Shown here: one piece after another, positions 1-6,490 of the stretch
How the letters are laid out: each line of letters begins with the position of its first letter
Position numbering within the stretch: the stretch's first letter is position 1
Source of the DNA: Candidatus Caenarcanales bacterium
GTDB taxonomy: Bacteria > Cyanobacteriota > Vampirovibrionia > Caenarcaniphilales > Caenarcanaceae
NCBI GenBank assembly: GCA_947489925.1
Contig: CANLFK010000114.1
Location: forward strand, 1-7,328
Direction of reading: 5' to 3'
Length of the DNA: 7,328 bases
Position numbers and translations under genes: made by a program
Notes under the pieces: model-generated
The model's input: the letters and a program-made list of their open reading frames with translations, nothing else
Told to the model about the DNA's origin: nothing
Databases searched by the model: none

Positions 1-653
1 AAGATTTAATATATTTACTAGAGAATATAAATATTAATAATAGTAATTTAAACTTAGCTAATTTAAGATTTCCTATACAAAATATATTGCATATAAATAC
101 TTCTGGAGCAAATAATTATCGAGCATATACTGGAAAAATTGAAAGTGGTACTATAAAAGTTGGAGATTCGGTAACTTTATTACCTTCTGGTTTTAATACA
201 CAAATTAAAAGTATAAATTTTGCGGAAAAGAGTTTAGAGCAAGCTTATGCAGGAATGTCAATTAGTATTCAATTAAATGATGAATTAGATGTTTCGGTTG
301 GAAATATGATTATAAAAACAAATACTTCAATTAATATATCTCAAAATATTGAATTATTATTATATTCAGTTTCTTCTATGCCAATCAAAAAACATAATAA
401 ATATATTTTAAAACATATTACCCAAAATACTAAATGTATTATCCAGCAAATTGATTATAAAATTAATATTAATTCTTTGCAAAATGAAGAGCATCAGAGC
501 AATACTCTGAATAATAATGATATTGGCAAAATTACATTATATACTAGTGAACCATTATTATTTGATTCATATAAACAAAATAAAAATACTGGTTCTCTAA
601 TTTTAATTGATGAAATTACAAATAATACTATTGCGGCTGGAATAATATTATGA
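1..653 (+). CDS. cysN: Sulfate adenylyltransferase subunit 1 (CysN), 3' part
   Basis: C-terminal 216 codons of the GTPase subunit of ATP sulfurylase, which with CysD makes adenosine 5'-phosphosulfate (APS) from ATP and sulfate in the cytoplasm. The frame is open from base 3, so the gene starts upstream. The TTG at 87 is internal, because family-typical sequence (LRFPIQ, then ASGTIKVGD-like ESGTIKVGDSVTLLPSG) runs across it. This is the EF-Tu-like domain 2, about bases 66-310. Domain 3 follows, with the recognisable end NDIGKITL, EPLLFDSY, TGSLILIDE and AAGIIL. The N-terminal G domain is outside the window. The TGA stop at 651-653 overlaps the ATG of cysC in ATGA, so the two are probably translationally coupled. 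Base composition is extremely AT-rich, with only 8 G+C in bases 301-360. NodQ, the CysN half of a NodPQ-type sulfation system, is the main alternative name and cannot be separated from CysN here. Confidence 0.93.
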   Translation, partial: DLIYLLENININNSNLNLANLRFPIQNILHINTSGANNYRAYTGKIESGTIKVGDSVTLLPSGFNTQIKSINFAEKSLEQAYAGMSISIQLNDELDVSVGNMIIKTNTSINISQNIELLLYSVSSMPIKKHNKYILKHITQNTKCIIQQIDYKININSLQNEEHQSNTLNNNDIGKITLYTSEPLLFDSYKQNKNTGSLILIDEITNNTIAAGIIL

Positions 654-1222
654 ATATAAAAAAACAAAATAATATTTATGAATTTGATTTTACTAATAAT
701 GAAAATGATTATTTATTACAATATAAAACTTTTGGAGTAATAATTTGGCTAACTGGTTTGTCTGGGGCGGGTAAATCAAGTATTGCAAATGAATTAAATA
801 AATTACTGAATCAAAAAAAATATTTATCTATAATTTTAGACGGAGATTCAATTAGAAAAGGACTTTCTAGTGATTTAGATTTTTCTGAAAATGGAAGGCT
901 TGAAAATATTAGAAGAGTAGCTGAAACAGCCAAATTAATCTCTTTAAGCGGTATAATTCCGATTTGTGCTTTAATTTCTCCTTTGCAAAAATATCGAAAA
1001 TTAGCCCGAGAAATAATAGGTAATAATTTTATTGAATGTTATGTTGATACACCTTTAGAAATTTGTAAACAAAGAGATTATAAAAAAATATACTCTTCAG
1101 GTTTTGATTTCGGGTATGAAGCACCAATTGAGCCAGAAATTATACTTAATACTTTTAATATGACCGCCAAACAATATGCTTGGAAAATTTTTGAATATTT
1201 AAATAATAATAAAATAGTTTAA
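650..1222 (+). CDS. cysC: Adenylylsulfate (APS) kinase with shortened lid
   Basis: 190 residues; phosphorylates APS on the 3'-hydroxyl with ATP to give PAPS, the sulfuryl donor. Seen: Walker A GLSGAGKS at 36-43, LDGDSIRKGL at 63-72 (family LDGDNVRxGL), FSENGRLENIRRV at 78-90 (family FSxxxRxENIRR), ALISP at 107-111 with the serine of the IFISP-type motif, and VDTPLEICKQRD at 132-143. The first 28 residues are a poorly conserved extension. The ATG is fixed by the 4-base overlap with the cysN stop; no Shine-Dalgarno site is evident, which fits coupling. Oddity: the stretch between RD (142-143) and YEAP (156-159) is about 10 residues shorter than in canonical APS kinases. It lacks the KARxGxIxxFTGID part of the lid that closes over APS. 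The kinase could therefore be divergent in kinetics or even in substrate, although the cysN neighbour argues for APS. Its TAA stop shares bases with the stop of the convergent downstream gene. Confidence 0.9.
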   Translation: MNIKKQNNIYEFDFTNNENDYLLQYKTFGVIIWLTGLSGAGKSSIANELNKLLNQKKYLSIILDGDSIRKGLSSDLDFSENGRLENIRRVAETAKLISLSGIIPICALISPLQKYRKLAREIIGNNFIECYVDTPLEICKQRDYKKIYSSGFDFGYEAPIEPEIILNTFNMTAKQYAWKIFEYLNNNKIV

Positions 1223-1428
1223 TTGTTTTTGGTTTCCCATTTTATTTTTTGCCATATTCTTTCATGTAAATAATAAATAAATATTTTAGTAAGTAATTCA
1301 ACTACTCCAATAGAAGAAGCTGTTTTTATATTACCAGTTATAAGCCATGAAATTAAAATAGTATCCAAAGTGCCTGTTAATCGCCAGCTTATGGCTTTAA
1401 TTAAGCTTCTTAAATTACTATCTTTCAA
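1219..1428 (-). CDS. DUF2061 small membrane protein
   Basis: 69 residues matching the DUF2061 pattern: a basic start with RSLIKAISWRLTGTLDT at 7-23, a hydrophobic stretch, then SSIGVVELLTKIFIYYLHER at 38-57 and a basic end with IWQKIKW. Hydrophobic segments at about 19-31 and 37-54 suggest one or two membrane passes in the inner membrane. The molecular function is unknown. From memory, members of this family recur beside or fused to sulfate-assimilation genes, which fits the cysC neighbour. The start is TTG (1426-1428), the only usable start close to the conserved KAISWR motif; the frame extends upstream to a stop near 1480 but offers no ATG. The gene converges on cysC and both TAA stops lie in the palindrome TTAA at 1219-1222. 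It is transcribed away from the downstream sulfotransferase gene. Confidence 0.8.
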   Translation of the reverse strand: MKDSNLRSLIKAISWRLTGTLDTILISWLITGNIKTASSIGVVELLTKIFIYYLHERIWQKIKWETKNN

Positions 1429-1566
1429 TTTATTATTATACGAAAATTTAACTAATAGTATTTTCCCTATAATTATTTTTTATAAACTTAATAATATCTA
1501 TATTGGGCTTAATAAAATATGATCTATTATTTATTGTTTAATTAGCTTAAGTATATTTTAAAATAA
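1429..1566. promoter_or_regulatory. Divergent intergenic region, probable promoters
   Basis: 138 very AT-rich bases separate the TTG start of the - strand DUF2061 gene from the ATG of the + strand sulfotransferase gene. Any independent promoters for the two genes must lie here or inside their neighbours. I could not pick a convincing -35/-10 pair, nor a Bacteroidota-type TAnnTTTG box. The sulfotransferase ATG is preceded by an A/T-rich leader without a Shine-Dalgarno site. No terminator hairpin is visible. Confidence 0.3.
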
Positions 1567-2169
1567 ATGCCAATTTGTATTTTTAGTCAAATAGTATTTA
1601 TTCATATTCCCAAGTGTGGTGGTTCATCAGTAGAACAATTTTTATTGAGTAAAGGAGAAAAACTAGCTCTCTATAATAGTAATCCTTGGAAAAAATCTGT
1701 TTTTGTAAATGGACATACTTTGCAACATTGTACTTATCGAGAACTTGAAAGTAGAGATTTAATTAAAAAAAACTTTCAAATATTTACAATAATTCGTAAT
1801 CCTATTGATAGAACAATTTCGGAATATTTTTATATACAAGCTTATAGACCAGACTTGCTTAAGTATTTTAAGACTTTTGATGAATTTTTAAATGTATTCT
1901 TGAGTAAGTATAATACTACATTATTTGATAATCATAATATTTCAAGTTTTGATTTTTTAATTAATAAAGAAGGAAAAATCGATGAAAAAATAAAAATATT
2001 TCAATTCTTTGAAACCGAAAAAATTGAAGAATTCTTAGGGCAGAGTGGGTTAAGTAATTTTCATGAATTAAAAACAAATAAAAATAATTTTACTCTTAAT
2101 GAAAATCAAAAAATAAAAATAGTAAATTATTTTCAGAAAGATTTTGATTACTTTAAATTTACTCTCTAA
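1567..2169 (+). CDS. PAPS-dependent sulfotransferase family protein
   Basis: 200 residues, a short member of the P-loop sulfotransferase fold (Sulfotransfer_2-like). Seen: the 5'-phosphosulfate loop IVFIHIPKCGGSS at 9-21, including the PKxGG(S/T)S core with K16. The 3'-phosphate binding motif TIIRNPIDRTISEYFY lies at 74-89, with R77 and S85 at the expected positions. NGHTLQHCTYREL at 48-60 resembles the conserved His-containing region that follows the P-loop in this family. It would transfer sulfate from PAPS to a hydroxyl, most likely on a carbohydrate or other surface molecule; the acceptor cannot be read from sequence. No signal peptide or membrane segment is seen, so it is cytoplasmic or peripheral. 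The cysN-cysC pair upstream would supply PAPS. Its stop lies 10 bases from the stop of the convergent P-type ATPase gene, with no terminator hairpin between. Start ATG 1567 lies only 8 codons before the conserved strand, so it is probably correct. Confidence 0.82.
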   Translation: MPICIFSQIVFIHIPKCGGSSVEQFLLSKGEKLALYNSNPWKKSVFVNGHTLQHCTYRELESRDLIKKNFQIFTIIRNPIDRTISEYFYIQAYRPDLLKYFKTFDEFLNVFLSKYNTTLFDNHNISSFDFLINKEGKIDEKIKIFQFFETEKIEEFLGQSGLSNFHELKTNKNNFTLNENQKIKIVNYFQKDFDYFKFTL

Positions 2170-2179
2170 GACAGTGAAA

Positions 2180-4684
2180 TTAGTTTGTATGGTTTTTTCT
2201 TTTGATAAATTTTACAATCTCAAACCAAATTACCGAAATAAATCCAATCGAAGTAGAAATTAATAGTTGCAATAAATTCAATGTTTTAAATTCAAAAAAC
2301 GCTGTTAATGGTTTTACATAAAGAATAAGCCCTATAATCGCAATGGTTGCAAGAATGATAAATAAAATCATATTATTTTTATAGCTTAAAGTTGTAATAA
2401 TTGAATAATAAAAAGAACGATTTACTAAAGTCAGAAAAATGTTTGCCGTCATCAAAACTGTAAAGGTCATTGTTCTTGTCAAGGCTTCATTGTAACCACT
2501 ATTAACTGAATACTGATAAACAAATAAAGTTCCAACGGCTATTACCAAACCTTGTATGAGGCTTACCGAAAGCTCTTCCCAATTAAAAAAAGTAGTAGTA
2601 AATGGTTTAGGTTTTTGTAGCATTGTATTCTTTTCTAATGGTTCATTTTCATAAATAACAGAGCAAGTTAGTCCCATAATTATCTCTAGCAAAATAATGT
2701 GAATAGGTGAAAAAATATTTGGAAATGTCCAGCCTAAAGCCAAAGGAATAAATACTATTAGAATTATAGGAATATGCATCGAAGTAATATATTGAATAGC
2801 CTTTTTTAGATTACTATAAATTTTTCTTCCCATTGCTACAGCATTTACCATCTTTGAGAAATCATCTTCTAATAAAATTAATGAGGCGGCTTGTTTCGCT
2901 ATTTCTGTCCCTTTTTTACCCATTGCAATACCAATATGTGCGGCTTTTAGGGCTGGTCCATCATTAACGCCATCGCCTATCATTGCTACAATTTGATTAT
3001 TGGATTTTAAAGTATTGATTATTTTTAATTTGGCTTCGGGAAACATGCGAGTAAAAATAGTAGTTTCCATCACACAGGTTTTCAGCTCAGCTTCCTCTAA
3101 TTTCATCAATTCATCACCCGTAATATTTTTCTCAAAACCTCTAAATCCAACTTGTTTCGCAATTGCTGTTGTGCTAGCGGCATTATCACCTGTTATTATT
3201 TTTACTGCAATACCAGCCGTATAAAAATCTTCTAAGACTTTCTGAATATTCTCTTTGGGTGGGTCGTAAAAAGCAATTAAGCCTTGAAATTGAAAAGGTA
3301 AATCTTGTTGATTGATTGGATAATCATTGCCTGTAAAATTGGATAAAGCTACACCCAATAAGCGATAACCATCATTTGCCAATAAGTTAATAGCCTCATG
3401 AATTTGTTGCTTTTCGGTTTCTGTAAGATTGCAAACATTTATTAATGCTTCAGGTGCACCTTTAGATACTATAATTTTTTCACCTTTTGTATTTTTAAAT
3501 ATATGTGTCATCATTGGCGGCTTGCCATCTAATGAATATTCGTGAGAGAGCTTATAATTTGGTCTTTCATCATTTTTGATAATGTCTTTATAGGCTTGGT
3601 GTAATGCTGTTTCCATTGGGTCAAACGGAACAGGCTCACTTGCCCACATAGACAATTCTATAAGCTGTTTTTCATTATCTGTTAATTGATCATTGAGTTG
3701 AAATATTTTATTTGATGACAGCAAAAAAAGTTTGGCTAAAGTCATTTTATTTTCAGTGATTGTTCCAGTCTTATCAGTACAAATGACCGTGGCACTACCT
3801 AAGGTTTCAACCGTTTTCATTTGCTTAACTAAAATGCCCATTTTCATTAAACGCCATGCACCTAAAGCCATAAAGGTAGTAAATGCAACTGGAATTTCTT
3901 CAGGCAAAATACTCATAGCTAGCGTAAGCGACTTTAATAAACTATCTAATAAGTTTTGAGAATGCCAATAATTTATAATCCAAACAATTCCAAAAACAAT
4001 TGCACCACCAATTGCCATCTTCTTTACAAAACTTGCAATTTGGGTTTCTAGTGGGGTTTTTTCTTCGCTAACACTTTCTAAACTTTTTCCGATTTTGCCT
4101 AATTTGGTTTCATTGCCTATGGCAGTTATGTTTGCAATCGCTAAACCAGTAGAGACCATAGTGCCACCATAAATGAATTTATCTTCTTTGGTTTTATCTT
4201 TATAAACAGCAAATGATTCGCCAGTTAATATAGATTCATTTACCGAAAAATCGCTCGAATGCACAATAATACCGTCAGCGGTAATAGAACTTCCTTCTTC
4301 GACAATCAGGCTATCGCCAACTACCAAATTATCGCTTTTTATTTCTTCGGATTGACCATTGCGAATAACTTTGCAGTTTGGCTGAGAGAAATCTTTTAAC
4401 TTTTCTAAAGCATTTTTACTTCTAGAGTCTTGATATAATGAAATAAAAGTTTGAAATAATATGGCGGCCGCCAAGAAAATTCCATCACTTGTTTTACCGC
4501 TGATAAAATAAATGCAAGAGGCCGCTAATAATAAAATTATCATTGGATCTTGAATAATTCGTTTTACAGCGTCTAATAAGCTGTTTTCTTTTTTATAGTT
4601 TAATTTATTTTCTCCAAATTTTTCTCTGGAAAGAATTACCTGTTGGCTGTTTAAACCTTGTATATCTGAATAATTTGTAGCCAT
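2180..4684 (-). CDS. Cation-transporting P-type ATPase (P2-like)
   Basis: 834 residues, full length for a bacterial P2-type ATPase. It pumps a cation across the inner membrane using an aspartyl-phosphate intermediate. Domains in order: cation-ATPase N-terminus (1-45), M1-M2 (about 46-85), actuator domain with TGES at 154-157, and M3-M4 (about 222-275) with PEEIP at 261-265. The P domain has DKTGTIT with phosphorylated Asp304. The N domain has KGAPEAL at 408-414. TGDN at 498-501 and GDGVND at 570-575 follow, then M5-M10 (about 626-826). All catalytic motifs are intact. Compared with SERCA, the M4 Glu is kept (E262), but the M5 ligands Asn768/Glu771 align with His637/Ile640. In M6, Asn796/Asp800 align with Glu667/Gly671, so the ion is uncertain and Ca2+ should not be assumed. 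ATG at 4684 follows an A-rich leader (CTAAAACA). The antiporter gene lies upstream on the same strand, 365 bases away across a repeat element. Confidence 0.92.
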   Translation of the reverse strand: MATNYSDIQGLNSQQVILSREKFGENKLNYKKENSLLDAVKRIIQDPMIILLLAASCIYFISGKTSDGIFLAAAILFQTFISLYQDSRSKNALEKLKDFSQPNCKVIRNGQSEEIKSDNLVVGDSLIVEEGSSITADGIIVHSSDFSVNESILTGESFAVYKDKTKEDKFIYGGTMVSTGLAIANITAIGNETKLGKIGKSLESVSEEKTPLETQIASFVKKMAIGGAIVFGIVWIINYWHSQNLLDSLLKSLTLAMSILPEEIPVAFTTFMALGAWRLMKMGILVKQMKTVETLGSATVICTDKTGTITENKMTLAKLFLLSSNKIFQLNDQLTDNEKQLIELSMWASEPVPFDPMETALHQAYKDIIKNDERPNYKLSHEYSLDGKPPMMTHIFKNTKGEKIIVSKGAPEALINVCNLTETEKQQIHEAINLLANDGYRLLGVALSNFTGNDYPINQQDLPFQFQGLIAFYDPPKENIQKVLEDFYTAGIAVKIITGDNAASTTAIAKQVGFRGFEKNITGDELMKLEEAELKTCVMETTIFTRMFPEAKLKIINTLKSNNQIVAMIGDGVNDGPALKAAHIGIAMGKKGTEIAKQAASLILLEDDFSKMVNAVAMGRKIYSNLKKAIQYITSMHIPIILIVFIPLALGWTFPNIFSPIHIILLEIIMGLTCSVIYENEPLEKNTMLQKPKPFTTTFFNWEELSVSLIQGLVIAVGTLFVYQYSVNSGYNEALTRTMTFTVLMTANIFLTLVNRSFYYSIITTLSYKNNMILFIILATIAIIGLILYVKPLTAFFEFKTLNLLQLLISTSIGFISVIWFEIVKFIKRKNHTN

Positions 4685-4772
4685 TGTTTTAGATTAGTCA
4701 CTTTCTTAAACAATAAACCTTTCTAAAAGATACGAGGATTAATAAGAAAAAGACTTTATTAATATATTTTCC

Positions 4773-5047
4773 ATAGTTAATCCCGAAATAAAGTGAACTA
4801 CTGTTTAATTAGTTTCTAAAGAATTTTATTTGCTAAACCCCCTACGCCCCCTTGACAGGGGGAACTAAATGTTTTAGTCTTCCAAAGATTATATTTTTTA
4901 ATCAGTTTTAAGCTTATTTCATGGTTTAAGTCTAGCTTTAAACTTGATAGTTTCTCAATAAAAATTCCAGAACTCCCCCTGTCAAGGGGGCTGGGGGGTT
5001 TGTTAAGCCATAAAATATCAAGGTCTATTTTAGTCGGGGAGTGCTAT
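4773..5047. mobile_element. Possible non-autonomous (MITE-like) element around the REP doublet
   Basis: The outer edges of the gap resemble each other in inverted orientation. Bases 4773-4799 (ATAGTTAATCCCGA...) and the complement of 5021-5047 (ATAGCACTCCCCGA...) match at 16 of 27 positions without gaps, including ATAG, CCCGA and AAA blocks. The 10-base word ATAGTTAATC also occurs as a direct repeat at 4773-4782 and 5046-5055, the second copy covering the antiporter stop codon. Together these suggest an inserted element of about 275 bases with no coding capacity, carrying the REP doublet inside. Direct and inverted readings overlap and the region is AT-rich, so chance similarity cannot be excluded. 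I cannot assign a family. Confidence 0.3.
4835..5001. repeat. REP doublet (REPIN-like) of two inverted GC-rich units
   Basis: Left unit 4835-4866 and right unit 4971-5001 are inverted copies. Each contains the same 17 bases, CCCCCTTGACAGGGGGA (+ strand at 4847-4863, complement strand at 4974-4990), preceded by AAACCCCC plus a variable 2-4 base linker. Each unit can fold alone into a 6-base stem CCCCCT/AGGGGG with a 4-base loop (4847-4862 and 4975-4990). The two units can also pair with each other into one long stem around a 104-base AT-rich spacer. The GC richness contrasts sharply with the surroundings. This architecture is that of a REPIN. From memory, similar AAACCCCC...CCCCCTT...AGGGGG units are dispersed in Bacteroidota genomes. 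No transposase is encoded in the window. The hairpins lack a T-tract, so they are not classic intrinsic terminators, though they could influence mRNA ends between the antiporter and ATPase genes. Confidence 0.8.
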
Positions 5048-5049
5048 AG

Positions 5050-6270
5050 TTAATCTTTTTTTAAAATAATTTGTAGCCAAATTGGTGCAATTAAAGTAGT
5101 TAAAATTACCGCAATCAGAGCGGCTGAATAAATATTACCAGTCAAAATACCAAGCTGGCTTCCAATGGCGGCAATTACTAAACCAACTTCACCCCGTGGC
5201 ATCATTCCAACCCCCACAATTAAACGATTAAATGAAGTTTTAAATGGCAAAAATAAATAACCCGAAATAATTTTACTGACGCAAGCGACCAAAGTTAAAA
5301 GCAAAGGCAAAAAGCTTAATAATTCTTTTAAATCAATTGATAAGCCAATTTTGACGAAAAAAATCGGAGTTAAAATCTTAATTATCGGAGCAATAAAGTC
5401 ATCAATTTTTTTTGTTTCACCAAATGAATCTTCGATTTTTATGCGATCTAAAGTAATTCCTGCCGCAAAAGCCCCGATAATAGGTGCTAAACCAGCTAAA
5501 GCCGCCAAATATGACAAAACAAAAGCAAAGATTAAAACCCAAATCATTAAGCCCCACGGATCATAGCGACCCAAATTACCAATCCAAGGTATAAATTTTC
5601 CACTAATTTTTCCGCCAAGCCAAATTGATAAACCCAAAAATAAAGAAGCCTTTAAAATAATTAGTAAAGTTCCTACCAAAGAGAAAGTTGAGCCAGTACT
5701 ACTTAATAAACCAGACAAAACCGATAATAAAATTAAACCAATAATGTCATCCAAAACAGCCGCACCTAAAACAATTTGGGCATTTAAAGTATTAAGTATT
5801 TTTAAATCCTGAAAAACTCTGGCTGTAACTCCAATTGAGGTGGCGGCAAAAACTAAGCCCAAAAATAAACATAATTTATAATCCCAATTAAAGTGAAAAA
5901 TATAATTAGTTAAATAAATAAAAATAAAAGGAGCAGTTACTCCACCCAAAGCAACTAAGGTCGCCTCTTTTCCAACCGAAATAATTTTATTGAATTCTGT
6001 CTCTAAGCCTATTTCAAACAAAAGTAAAATAATACCAATTTCACCTAAAATAAATAGAATTTCAGATTGCTTGATTGATTGAATTTGACCATGAAACCAA
6101 GAATTAGCTGGGCTTAAAAGCAAAATAAGACCAAATAAAACCCCACAAAATAATTCAGCCAAAACACTGGGCAACTTAAATTTGCTTAGAAAAATATTAA
6201 GAACTTTGGATATTCCCCAAATCAAAGCAATTTGAATTAATAAATTTTCCAGAGAAATATGATCAGACAT
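5050..6270 (-). CDS. CPA2-family cation/proton antiporter (Kef/NapA-type)
   Basis: 406 residues, almost entirely hydrophobic, with the Na+/H+ exchanger fold and about 12-13 membrane segments. Seen: the LPSVLAELFCGVLFG start at 33-47, ILLLFEIGLETE at 81-92, ATSIGVTARV at 143-152, and the VLDDIIGLI segment at 172-180. The latter holds the Asp-Asp pair D174-D175 typical of electrogenic CPA2 antiporters. Further motifs are IIGAFAAGITL at 264-274, FFVKIGL at 304-310, where K307 sits near the conserved lysine of NapA-type proteins, and MMPRGEVGLVIA at 356-367. It lacks a C-terminal TrkA-N/RCK domain, so it is a stand-alone transporter rather than full-length KefB/KefC. Likely role: Na+ or K+ exchange for H+ at the inner membrane. 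ATG 6270 follows ATAAAAA, an A-rich leader, only 3 bases after the stop of a short decayed frame. The ATPase gene lies downstream on the same strand. G+C is the highest in the window (28 of 60 at 5461-5520). Confidence 0.92.
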   Translation of the reverse strand: MSDHISLENLLIQIALIWGISKVLNIFLSKFKLPSVLAELFCGVLFGLILLLSPANSWFHGQIQSIKQSEILFILGEIGIILLLFEIGLETEFNKIISVGKEATLVALGGVTAPFIFIYLTNYIFHFNWDYKLCLFLGLVFAATSIGVTARVFQDLKILNTLNAQIVLGAAVLDDIIGLILLSVLSGLLSSTGSTFSLVGTLLIILKASLFLGLSIWLGGKISGKFIPWIGNLGRYDPWGLMIWVLIFAFVLSYLAALAGLAPIIGAFAAGITLDRIKIEDSFGETKKIDDFIAPIIKILTPIFFVKIGLSIDLKELLSFLPLLLTLVACVSKIISGYLFLPFKTSFNRLIVGVGMMPRGEVGLVIAAIGSQLGILTGNIYSAALIAVILTTLIAPIWLQIILKKD

Positions 6271-6273
6271 TTT

Positions 6274-6464
6274 TTATAAGATTAATAACTTTTTGAGAGC
6301 TTCTTTTAGTTTATTGTTATTTTCAGGATTTATCATTAAATATCTTTCAAGACTTCAATAAAATCATCTATACAATATGCTCTCTCAACCTTGGCCAGAC
6401 TAGAATTAATTAAAAGCGTTTTCAAATATTCTTTAGTGCTTTTCCAGTGCCGCTTTGCTAATAT
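6274..6464 (-). pseudogene. Probable remnant of an unrecognised gene, 3' end
   Basis: Two overlapping short frames read like one broken protein. The first (6336-6464, bounded by stops on both sides) has 42 codons, including LAKRHWKSTKEYLKTLL, SSLAKVERAY and CIDDFIEVLKDI, with no ATG; TTG at 6423-6425 is the only usual start. The second, in another frame, runs SLERYLMINPENNNKLKEAL... to a TAA at 6274-6276; its own ATG at 6334-6336 overlaps the first stop as TAATG. Joining them with one frameshift gives a continuous amphipathic C-terminus (...IDDFIEV-LERYLMINPENN...), which is why I favour decay over two tiny genes. I do not recognise the family. It ends 3 bases before the antiporter ATG. The alternative is a genuine pair of small coupled ORFs or non-coding sequence. 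Confidence 0.3.
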
Positions 6465-6490
6465 TTATTTTTATTTAAGGTTTTGAAAAT

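Larger units (their letters stand above)
4685..5049. other. 365-base non-coding gap with repeat element
   Basis: No open frame here looks like a protein. Most of the gap is taken by an inverted GC-rich repeat pair and its 104-base spacer, described separately. The part nearest the ATPase start (4685-4770) is where its promoter should be. TATCTTTT on the - strand (complement of 4725-4732) resembles the Bacteroidota -7 box TAnnTTTG, but I see no matching -33 TTG, so support is weak. An 8-base AT hairpin (4738-4745 with 4756-4763) lies next to it. Confidence 0.6.

Noticed and set aside
87..89. TTG as the start of a separate short gene
   Set aside because: The frame is open back to base 3 and the upstream codons carry CysN domain-2 sequence (LRFPIQ), so this is an internal codon of a gene cut by the window edge.
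640..660. A fused CysNC protein or recoded TGA
   Set aside because: cysN and cysC are in different frames with an ATGA overlap, so reading through TGA would not join them; two separate coupled genes fit best.
2170..2179. Terminator between the convergent sulfotransferase and ATPase genes
   Set aside because: Only 10 bases separate the stops, and no stem-loop is visible there or just inside the gene ends.
3000..3959. Open frames on the + strand at 3000-3224 and 3732-3959
   Set aside because: They lie antisense within conserved domains of the P-type ATPase and show no family motif.
4738..4763. AT-only hairpin ATTAATAA/TTATTAAT as an operator
   Set aside because: An 8-base A/T stem is expected by chance in sequence this AT-rich, and nothing ties it to a known regulator.
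4847..4990. REP hairpins as intrinsic terminators
   Set aside because: Neither stem is followed by a run of T on either strand; inverted repeat pairs with an identical core fit a dispersed repeat better.
5351..5566. Open frame on the + strand within the antiporter gene
   Set aside because: Antisense to conserved membrane segments of the antiporter; low-complexity Lys/Ile-rich translation with no recognisable motif.
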